This document shows positions 1-8,700 of a stretch of DNA of 23,890 nt, in pieces (positions within the stretch are counted from its first letter, which is position 1; each line of letters begins with the position of its first letter). This DNA is from JANOAR01 sp031411235 (GTDB lineage: Bacteria > Verrucomicrobiota > Verrucomicrobiia > Verrucomicrobiales > Verrucomicrobiaceae). A program made the translations under genes and the position numbers. The stretch lies in assembly GCA_031411235.1 (NCBI GenBank), contig JANOAR010000208.1, positions 1-23,890 on the forward strand, given 5' to 3'. Under the pieces are notes generated by a model. That model did no database searches and was not told the DNA's origin. It was given only the letters and a program-made list of their open reading frames with translations.

Positions 1-1
1 G

Positions 2-796
2 CTGCTGCACGGCATCGGGTCTGATGCGGACGGCCAATTGGATGCCGACCTACCGGTCGTCACCCGTGATGCCCTGGCCGGGAAGCACGGCGAATACGAG
101 ATCGTGCTCGCCAATCCTCCCTTTGGCAAAAAGAGCAGCGTCACCATCGTCAACGACGCGGGCGAGTCCTCCAAGGAAAGCCTCGTGATCAATCGCGATG
201 ACTTCTGGGCCAGCACGAGCAACAAGCAGCTCAACTTCCTCCAGCACATTTTTACTATTCTCAAGATGCACGGCCGCGCCGCCGTGGTGCTGCCGGACAA
301 CGTGCTCTTTGAAGGCGGAGCCGGAGAAACCATCCGCCGCGAGCTGCTCAAGCAAGCCGATGTCCACACCCTGCTGCGCCTGCCCACCGGCATCTTCTAC
401 GCCCAAGGCGTGAAGGCGAATGTGCTCTTCTTTGACCGCAAACCCGCGCAGGAGAAGCCGTGGACTAAGAAGCTCTGGATCTACGACCTGCGCACCAACA
501 TGCACTTCACGCTGAAGGAGAATCCCCTGAAGCGCGAGAGCCTGAATGATTTTGTCACCTGCTACCACGCGAAGAACCGTCACGACCGCCACGAGTCCGA
601 GCGCTTCAAGTCCTTCGACTACGACGACCTGATCAAGCGTGACAAGATCAACCTCGACATCTTTTGGCTCAAAGACGACGCTCTCGAAGAATCGGCCAAC
701 CTTCCTGCTCCCGGCGTGATCGCCCTCGACATCATGGAAGACCTCCAAGCGGCACTGGAGCAGTTCGCGACGATTGCGGAGGACTTGAAGCAATGA
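2..796 (+). CDS. hsdM: Type I restriction-modification DNA methyltransferase subunit HsdM, C-terminal part (5' end outside window)
   Basis: This is the N6-adenine methyltransferase subunit of a type I R-M system, which normally works in a complex with HsdS and HsdR. The frame is open from base 2 and enters the window mid-protein. The catalytic motif IV NPPF is at 113-124. It is followed by typical HsdM segments: the LNFLQHIF helix, the AAVVLPDNVLFEGG strand-loop, LLRLPTGIFYAQGVKANVLFF, and the late KRDKINLDIFWLKD segment. Its 264 visible residues are about the second half of a normal 480-520 residue HsdM, and the C-terminus looks complete at TGA 794-796. No hsdS follows; instead a small gene overlaps the stop by ATGA. 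The S subunit must be upstream of the window, elsewhere, or lost. The family assignment is very secure; activity cannot be judged from half a gene. Confidence 0.95.
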   Translation: MLHGIGSDADGQLDADLPVVTRDALAGKHGEYEIVLANPPFGKKSSVTIVNDAGESSKESLVINRDDFWASTSNKQLNFLQHIFTILKMHGRAAVVLPDNVLFEGGAGETIRRELLKQADVHTLLRLPTGIFYAQGVKANVLFFDRKPAQEKPWTKKLWIYDLRTNMHFTLKENPLKRESLNDFVTCYHAKNRHDRHESERFKSFDYDDLIKRDKINLDIFWLKDDALEESANLPAPGVIALDIMEDLQAALEQFATIAEDLKQ

Positions 797-1173
797 GCAA
801 GTATGGAGAGGCCGCCATCCTCGCAGTGCGAAACTGTGGTCAGAGCACGCCAGTCGATCCCGTCGCCGCATAGCAGGCCGCCGTTTTGGTCTGTCTGCCG
901 ACTCTCGAAGGTCAGAAGAAAGGCTGCCCAAGAGGAACATTTCTAGGCCTCTGCGAGGAAGGCGTCGTGGTCGGTGTCCCACGCGGGGCATACACTCGCT
1001 CTCGCTTGAACAAGGGCTATGCACTGCGTGCGGTGAAGCTGCTTCAAGGCACACCTTCGCTCGCTGATGACACCCGCGGGTTGTGGCAAGCGGTGATGGC
1101 AGGAGAAGCCAAGAGGCCCAATGGGCAGATGGAGGTGGTGGTGGGGCTTTGGGCCGCTGGGCTGATCCGCTGA
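793..1173 (+). pseudogene. Small conserved hypothetical gene coupled to hsdM, interrupted by an in-frame TAG
   Basis: The ATG at 793 overlaps the hsdM stop (ATGA), the usual sign of translational coupling. The frame reads MSKYGEAAILAVRNCGQ... for 26 codons and meets TAG at 871-873. The same frame then stays open to TGA at 1171-1173, giving 127 codons in total. The second part (KKGCPRGTFLGLCEEG, then YTRSRLNKGYALRAVKLL, then a C-terminal GLWAAGLIR) looks like real conserved protein, not random sequence. From memory it resembles a small family found beside hsdM genes (DUF6979-like), in which a Trp is expected in an AW..A segment. The TAG sits in a VAA-stop-QAA context, so one TGG-to-TAG change would explain the break. 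No frameshift is needed to join the halves. Function is unknown. Alternatives are readthrough, reinitiation at TTG 886, or a sequencing error. Confidence 0.62.
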
Positions 1174-1458
1174 GACGGTGAGGACATCGCATTAGCCCGT
1201 GTTGTGGTCGTAGCCGTATCGGGCGGCAGGTGATCGCATATGCACACATACAACGTCCACCGCCGTAGGCAACTGAGGAGCGTCATGTTTACAACCCAAG
1301 AAGCCATACTGAACCGCTTTTACAGCGGGTAAAGCCTACGCCCATGACGGCTCAAAAGGGATCGAAGCCTGAGGCAAAACGGGGCTCAATAGGACTCTAG
1401 CATGAGGGTCTCGGGCGGGAGCTTGGGAGGCGTAAGACATGAGTTTCATGAAAACAAC

Positions 1459-1486
1459 TTGCGTAAATTGCTATTATTATGATAAT
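1459..1486 (+). promoter_or_regulatory. Candidate sigma70-type promoter for the fibronectin-III gene
   Basis: TTGCGT at 1459-1464 is separated by 16 bp from GATAAT at 1481-1486, inside a locally AT-rich island in an otherwise GC-rich region. The expected start of transcription is near 1493, giving a leader of about 60 nt before ATG 1557. The -10 matches TATAAT at five of six positions; the -35 is weaker. Overlapping TATTAT and TATAGA boxes leave the exact -10 uncertain. Confidence 0.4.
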
Positions 1487-1499
1487 TATAGAATATGGC

Positions 1500-1517
1500 T
1501 CTCAGGCTCTTCTGAGA
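1500..1517 (+). other. Perfect 6-bp hairpin in the presumed 5' leader
   Basis: TCTCAG (1500-1505) and CTGAGA (1512-1517) are exact inverted copies around a 6-nt loop. The hairpin lies just after the predicted transcription start and 39 nt before ATG 1557. It could stabilise the mRNA or affect translation; nothing shows which. No T-run follows, so it is not a classic terminator. Confidence 0.35.
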
Positions 1518-1556
1518 ACCAGCAATAACAACCGTGCTTAACTTATCATCATCTCT

Positions 1557-2537
1557 ATGAATATCTCATCCAAGGATGTCGGAGCCCAGCGCTCCCAGAC
1601 TCGTGCCTCGCGGCAGGAGAAACCGTCGGCTCCCCACGACATCGCGGGCAGCAACGACAAGCCTGGTGCCAAAACCAAGGCGCAGGCGAACCCCGGCAAT
1701 GGGCAGGGCCATGGGAGTCGCCAGGGCAATGGCCATAAGGCCGCCAAGGCGACTGCCACAAAGACAGCGGCTCCGCTGGCACTGCCGAAGAGCAGCCGCC
1801 CGCGCCTCAAGGCTGGGGCTCCTGCCGGGCAGGCCCGGTATGATGAAAGCTTGCGCTACGGGGAGATTCATTACGTGGCTGATCCAGTCGTGGAGCCAGT
1901 GCCTGGTACGGCGAAGGTGAAGCTGGAACTGAGCAGCCGCACGGATCCAGCGCTGGCGGCCCAGGGCGAAAGCCAAGCCGAGGCCATGAATGGGAATCCC
2001 TGGTTCCCGACGCCTACGCCTACCGCCCTGGTTTACGGGGCAAAGCTTACGGAGTTCGAAGGGTTCCTGTCGGGCCTGGACAACCTGCGCCTGGAGGCCA
2101 AGAACATGACGGAGCAGAAGGATCGGGTGCGCAAGGAACTGGAAGCGCTGATGAAACAGCGCGCTAGCTATGTGCAGATGGTTAGCAACGGCAACTCGGA
2201 TGTGATCGCTAGCGCCGGTATGGCGATCTGCAATCCGCCCACGCCCGCTGGGGTGCTGCCTGCGCCGCTAAACCTTCGCCTGGAGGTGACCCAGGTATCT
2301 GGTGAACTGCTGGCGCGGTGGGACACGGTGTCTGGCGTGAAGAGCTTCGCCCTGGAATGCGCGGAGGTGATCGCGGGGCAACCCCTGGCGTGGGCTGAGG
2401 TGAGCCTGGGAGGCAAGCTGTCCTTCCTGTCCAGGCAGCTCATCGCGGGTAAAACCTATGCCTACCGCGTGGCGGCGATTGGCGGCGCTACGGGTAGCAG
2501 TGCCTGGAGCCCTGTGGTGTCGCGCATGGCGGCGTGA
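1557..2537 (+). CDS. Fibronectin type III domain protein with basic disordered N-terminus
   Basis: 326 residues starting at ATG 1557, with no Shine-Dalgarno in front. Residues 1 to about 115 are rich in Lys, Ala, Gly, Gln and Pro with little hydrophobic content, so probably disordered; no signal peptide is evident. From about residue 120 a conserved block begins (VKLELSSRTDP, then WFPTPTPT at about 149), followed by a helical, probably coiled segment (LRLEAKNMTEQKDRVRKELE). A C-terminal fibronectin-III domain covers about 235-326, with the typical LNLRLEV start, ARWDTVSGVKSFALE core, and GKTYAYRVAAIG / WSPVVS end. From memory, similar helix-plus-FN3 proteins without the basic extension occur in several phyla; their function is not known to me. 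The gene has its own likely promoter and is separated by 251 bp from the giant gene downstream. A binding or scaffold role is a guess from the fold. Confidence 0.85.
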   Translation: MNISSKDVGAQRSQTRASRQEKPSAPHDIAGSNDKPGAKTKAQANPGNGQGHGSRQGNGHKAAKATATKTAAPLALPKSSRPRLKAGAPAGQARYDESLRYGEIHYVADPVVEPVPGTAKVKLELSSRTDPALAAQGESQAEAMNGNPWFPTPTPTALVYGAKLTEFEGFLSGLDNLRLEAKNMTEQKDRVRKELEALMKQRASYVQMVSNGNSDVIASAGMAICNPPTPAGVLPAPLNLRLEVTQVSGELLARWDTVSGVKSFALECAEVIAGQPLAWAEVSLGGKLSFLSRQLIAGKTYAYRVAAIGGATGSSAWSPVVSRMAA

Positions 2538-2618
2538 GGCGAGGCAGGACGGGGGGAACTGGGGAGACGAGGGGACGGGGAGAGGGCCTAAGGTTCAGGG
2601 CGACTTCTCTTTTTGTGT

Positions 2619-2660
2619 CTCGTCACTCCTCAGGTCTCCCCCTCCTGGAGGGGGAGACCT
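2619..2660 (+). repeat. REP-like palindrome with 14-bp perfect arms upstream of the giant gene
   Basis: The arms AGGTCTCCCCCTCC (2632-2645) and its exact reverse complement (2647-2660) are separated by one base, so the RNA form would be a very stable hairpin of about 13 bp with a tiny loop. It sits 95 bp after the stop of the FN3 gene and 128 bp before the giant gene, so it may terminate the upstream transcript, although no T-run follows. It is preceded by CTCGTCACTCCT (2619-2630), which recurs exactly at 11207-11218 in front of another hairpin. Confidence 0.55.
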
Positions 2661-2788
2661 TCAAGCCCAGGGGCACGGGCCTGCGCAGTGCCACCACCGT
2701 ATCATTAGCCGATGGTTTTCGATGAGAATAACGCTGGAAAACAGGAGCTTGGATCATACACTGCGAGACCCCTCAGCCCTAATTTTCC

Positions 2789-5700
2789 ATGAAACGACTT
2801 TTGCTGCGCTTTCTCGCTCTGGGCCTTGTGCTCAGCCATACTTGCCAGACCTTCGCCGATGTGCTGGCGGTCACGCATGCTGACTTCTCCACTGCGGCGC
2901 AAGGCACGAACGGCCTTTACTACGGCTACTACGATGGCGCGGACTCCACGACGGCGGCCTTCACGACGGGCACCAGCGGTGCGGGGCTCATGCAGGCGGC
3001 GATGGACGGCCCTCGTCCGATCTGGTGGTGGGCGGATGCGGGAAGCGTCAATGCGCCCAGCATCGCGTCGTTTATGCAGCATACGGGGCCTTCCTGGCAG
3101 GGATCAAGGCCAGCCGTGCGGCGGTATGTGGTGGGTGCGCCTGGCGAGCCTGCCTTCACGGGCACGGTGCGGGTTGTGGGACGCTATTTTGATCTTAATG
3201 GGGGCTCTACCAATGTCTTCGTGGCAGTGGACCCGGATGGCGACGGCGGTCTCTCCGCCCGCACACTGCTGAAACCCTCCACGGCTCTGAACGGACCTAC
3301 CCCGGTATTTTTTGACTTTACCACGCCTGTGTCGCCGGGCACGACGATCGACTTCGGGGTGCTGCCGAACGGCGAGTATTACTCCGATGCGACCGGAAGC
3401 GTGGCATGGGTCGTCACGGAGGACGTGGCGGTGCCAACAAATGTGGTGGCCACCAACTACAGCTCGGCCCAGTTCACCAACAACAGCGCGTCAGAGGAGC
3501 CCCGGGGACTGGTGTTTTCTCTCGTGACGGATGGCTTCATCGGTGGCACAGACCTCACCTCCTTCGACACATCGCCCGCCGCAACATACGCGCACGCAGG
3601 TCTGCTATATTTGGAGAATACGGGAAGCGGCAAGGTGACGCGGTTCAACTCGGTGCATATCGACATGACGACGAGTGGTGACTTCGCCGAGGTGCCTCAC
3701 TTGTTCCTACTGCGGCACAACAGTGATCCCGGCAGTCTGAATCCCGCACAGGACGAGCGCTACATCCCGCTTCCAATTACCGGCGTCCGGGTGGCGTCGA
3801 ATGCAGCCGGTCAGCCGTTTTATCTCTTCGATCTGACCAGTCTGCCGGTAAGCCAGCGCACGGGTTACGGGTTCGCCGTGATGGGACGTGGCACGAATGG
3901 TGTGATCGCGGTGGACGACATCTCGGCAGATGCGGTGCGGGTGTCGGACACAGGTTATGCTCCAGCCCCACCAACTTGGGTGGAATACAACGGCCATCGT
4001 TATGGAATGTCCTTCACGCGCGGCACTTGGGAGCAGACCGAGACGGAAGCGGTGGGCTATGGCGGGCATCTGGTCTCGCTCAACTCCGCTGCGGAAAATG
4101 AGTGGGTGTTCGACGCCCTTGGCCGTGGCCCCGTTACTTTTATCGGCCTTCGGCAGAATCCGCTTCAATCCAATGTAGAGCCAAACGGCGGATGGACGTG
4201 GATGGATGGCACGGTGCTGAGCGACATCAACGGCAACAATATCCCCGGTGTTTACAAGAACTGGAATGACGCTTCGGTGGGTGGTAGTGAGCCGAACCAC
4301 TCCGGTGGTGCTGGCGAGGACTATGGGTGCTTTGCGTCTTCGGTATTTAGTGGCCGCAGCACTTGGGGGGATCTCAAAAATGCGGGTTACCCCGAGACAT
4401 CCGACTTCCGTGGCATCATCGAGCTGCCCACACCTGCCAGCCCTAGCGACCAAAGAAATCATCAGATCACCGTATCTGGCCAAGCGAACATTTTTGGCGC
4501 TGGGCAAGACAATCCCACACCCGCAGTGTCGGCTGGCACGGGTGGTGTCGCCGCACCTTCACTCCCCGTTTATGCCGGAGAAAAAGTGCGTCTCACCTCC
4601 AGCAGTGGCTCGGTCAATTCCGGTGCGGAATCCGCTGGGCCAGATGGAGCGCATCACCCTACGCGGCGCTGCGACATCTCAGGGGTGGCGGGGATTTCGG
4701 GTTACGTGAACCGGAATAACTCGGCGCATCTGGTGGGCGTCTTCGTCGGTGAGACGCCACTAGCGCAAACGCCTGACCGTCTGGACTTCTCGTCGGATGC
4801 TACAGGTGAAGGCTTTGCCACGCTGTCTCCAGGCATCGGTCAGGTGTTCTTCATTGGCGACGGGCTCACACCCGGCGGCAAGGTGCAGGAGTTTGTCGTG
4901 CCAGAGGGCGCCACGCGGTTGCATCTTGGCTTCCCAGATGCCTACTCGGGCGACAACACTTATATCTACACTGGCCCTCCGAATATGTACTCGGACAACT
5001 CCGGTTCATGGTCGATCCGGTTGGCCGTCACTCCAACCCCGACTCCACAAGTCGCCGCATTTACCTTTCCCGAGGCCGGTGGTCAGCTAAGGCCTGTCGG
5101 CGGCACTGGGCCTTACACTTGGTCTATCAGCTCAGGAGAGCTTCCTGCGCATCTGGAACTCAACTCGGACGGAACCATTACTAGCACCGGCCAACCGCGC
5201 GTGAATGGCAGATCCAATGTCATCATCGTTGTGACAGACGGCAACAGCAACACGGGCGAGAGGAGTTTCATCATCGAAATCGCTGATCCCATCTCAGCGC
5301 CCGCCGGACTAGCAGCGTGGTGGCCGGGGCAGAACACGGTGGCTGAGATCATCGGCGGTGATCACCTCGCTGTCGCTCCGAGCAGCAGTTTTGGCTATGG
5401 TCGGGGCAAGGTGGGCCGCGCCTTCTACTTCGACGGCACCAGCCAGAGCCTTCAGAGCGCCGTGGCCACGGATGTGATGAAACATCTGCCGCTGACGATT
5501 GAAGCCTGGATCAAACCGGAGGCACGCACGACTGGAACATTGGTCTCTTATTTGCCGACCAACGTCATCGCCAATGACCGGCAGAACTTCGGGGGACATG
5601 GCTTTGGTGCCCATCTTTATCCGGACGGCTCCATGCTCAAAGTAGGCATTGAGGGCGCGACGGAGGACTTCCGCACAGTTCCCGGCGTCACGTTCACGGA

Positions 5701-8700
5701 CGGAGCCTGGATGCATGTGGCCGTGGTTTACACCGAGGGCAACGTGAAGACCTACCTCGACGGCGATTTGAAGGACGACTACGACTTTGAACAAGGAGAG
5801 CTGAACGGCGGGGACATCATCCGCGTTGGCCGCCACAACGACGACACGGGTTTTGGCTCGCTGCGCTTCTTCAAAGGAGCTATCGACGAGGTGTCTCTTT
5901 ACCATGCTGCGCTGGATGGAAACCAAGTGCAGACACTTTACCTCTCAGGCACAGGCGGCAAAAAGCGGAATGACGCAGGGGTGGAGTTCTTCACTGGCAC
6001 CACACAGCAGGCAGGTAGCCTTTGGACCTATGGCACCATTCCCGGCGGCAGCATCGACCCATCGGCGTTTGCCTTGAGTGAAAACTTCGGGACTGCAAGC
6101 AATGGGATCGTCTATTGGCAACCATCCGCAGGTGGAGTCACGGCGCTCAATCCCACCGAGACAGTCAGCAATGAATATGGTGCCGGGGGATACTGGATCC
6201 GCACACTGCCATGGCAGATCAGGCAGCACCCAGGCAGCGGACGGCCCAACGTCGTTCGATGGACGGCACCTGCGGCGGGCCGATACGCCGTGTGTGGTTC
6301 CTTCACCGGACTCGATGAGCATGGCGTGGATACGAGTGGTTATGTGTATCATGAATCTTTGCCCATGACCCAGCTCAACGGTCAGGCGGCCAGTGCGCTC
6401 CTCGCCAATGAGTTCATGGGCAATGGACACTCCTTCACCGGTGTCATTGATGCGCAGGCAGGCGACACTGCGGACTTCATCGTCACGGGAGACGCGTCTT
6501 TCGACAGCACTGGCACCTTTGCCTCCGTGGTCTATCTCGGCCCTGTGCTGGAGGCTCCGGCCACGCTGACCATCGAGACTGAGACCCCTCCCATGTCCGA
6601 GCGCGTGTGGACCTTCCAGACCGAGCGCGCGAACGACTTCCAAGGACTGGCCCTGCGCATCCAGTATGCCGAGGCTGGCACGCCCAACGACTGGCATGAC
6701 ATCGACACCGGCGACGGCTCCAACACGATGCTTGAGCCGGAGCCGGGCGACGATACCTGGACACTGTTTGTTCCCTTCCTGGATCTGCCAGCCGCAGGGA
6801 ACTACCGCTTCCGCGTTGTCGCTTCCGCCGACGGCTACCTGGACAAGGAGGGACGCGCCTTTGGGGTCGATGCGATGGGCGGCAGCACCAATGACCCGAT
6901 CGCCATTGGCGTGCCAGGCCAACCGCCACCGCCACCAGCGCCGCAGTCCATGCCTGCCGCCACCAAGATGACCTATACCATTGGCGGCAAGGCCAGCGCC
7001 ATCACTGCCAAACAAGGCCAGGTGGGTAAGTTCATGATCACTCAGTCAAATCCGCCCGGCACACCCAAACCAGCCATCAAAGTGCAGTGGACTACCACGC
7101 CTGCTAATGAGCAAAGCTGGCAGAACGTGGAAAGCCAGGTAGCCACCTACAGCGGGGCAGTGAAAAACGTGAGCACAGCTGTCATCACCACCCCAGAGCT
7201 ACCTTCCGGAAATGGCATTTACTTCCGCACCCTCACCACGGGAATGGGTCGGCTCGCCACACCCGGCCCCGTAGTCAGCACTGTCTTGAAACCCATCGGT
7301 CCTATCAACATAACGCCGGGACCAGTTTGGGAGTATGTTTCCGTCACAGCTTCCTCCACTTCGGACACGACTGGCAAGACCGCTAAAGTTGGTGATGTTA
7401 TCAGGTATGAAATCACCTTCAAGAACGATGGAGACGCCCCTGCCACCGACGTTCTGGTAAGCCTGCCGGTGCCTGCGGGCACGGTGCTCAAAGGCGGCGA
7501 GTCAACCCACCTCAGCACTGTCATCACAGGAACGACGAACCTCAGCACCATCAAGAAACTTTCGTGGGCCATCCCCACCGTGGCCATTGCTGACCCAATA
7601 ACGAAATACATGACCGTGACTGTCACAGACCCGACCACGCTCAGCGCTATCACCCTGAAGGGCAGCAGCATTGACGTGAAGTCCGATGAACTTGGCACTG
7701 CCTTAAACTCTTCCGGGAATCCTCAAGTGTTTCAAAAAGACGTCGTGACGACTCTATTCTCCGCCCTCAGGCTAACGCTGGAAGGCCGTGATGCAGAAGA
7801 CAATGGTGATCGTGTCGGTATCGCGAAGATGGGACAGGTCATTTACTACTCGCTCAAAGCAGAAAATCAGGGCGGCAGTCAGGTCACCAATGCCACCGTG
7901 AGTCTGCGTATCCCTCAGGGCATGACCCTGGAGTATGTGCGCCGTCCCGACAGCAACGGCAACTTCACCGACAGCATTCTCACCACCCCCAGTCCCTCCT
8001 CGAATCCCTCTCTCACCCCCTATGTTTACAAGGGACAGCAGCTCATCACTTGGAATCTCGGCACCGTCCCAGGCAATACGTCCCGGGAGATGAAGTTCGC
8101 GCTCCGCGTGATGTTTGATCTCCAATCCACGCGCTTCTATAACGGAGTTTACGTCACGAACAGCATCAGCATCGACGACTACAACTTTACTGCCAAGTCA
8201 GGCATAAAGACCCTCAAGGCATTCGCCAGCAAAGGCACCCCGGTCACCGCGCTGTTGAGTGACGAATGGTATGCCACACGCGCACCGAATCTGGTCCTGA
8301 CCAAGACCGCTTTCGCAGATGGCCAGGCATTTGGCAGCCTCTCGCCCGCCGTGGAGCGCTTGCCCAATGGACAGCCCAACCCGCAGCTTCTCACCACAAA
8401 CATCCCCGGTATCGGAGTGGCGGCGGCCCCGCACAAGGACACGCGCGTCACCTACACGCTGAACTGGGCCAACAAATACTACCCACCGCCACCCGCAGGA
8501 CAGAGCCCGCCGGATAACCGGCTGCCTGCCACCGCACGGAACGCGGTCATCCATGAGGAAATCCCTGCCAACACCACTTTCGTGGGCTTCCTGCGATTGA
8601 ACGATACCCCAGTGACCTCCGCCTTCGGCTTCACCTTCCGCACCAAGGACGGCTACGTCGTCCCCAGCGGTGGCGAACCCTTCACGGACAAGGCTCCGTT

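Larger units (their letters stand above)
1174..1556. other. 383-bp intergenic region without a recognised gene
   Basis: No convincing coding frame or tRNA was seen. Short ORFs on both strands have no recognisable protein features. Bases 1174-1440 are GC-rich and unstructured to the eye. Bases 1445-1498 turn abruptly AT-rich and contain a plausible promoter. A small perfect hairpin (1500-1517) lies in the presumed leader of the downstream gene. Confidence 0.6.

Noticed and set aside
50..1249. 399-codon minus-strand open frame
   Set aside because: It is antisense to hsdM and the small coupled gene, which have clear motifs on the plus strand.
1300..1440. Possible structured RNA or intron remnant
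   Set aside because: Only weak short inverted repeats were seen and no domain V-like or tRNA-like motif could be found.
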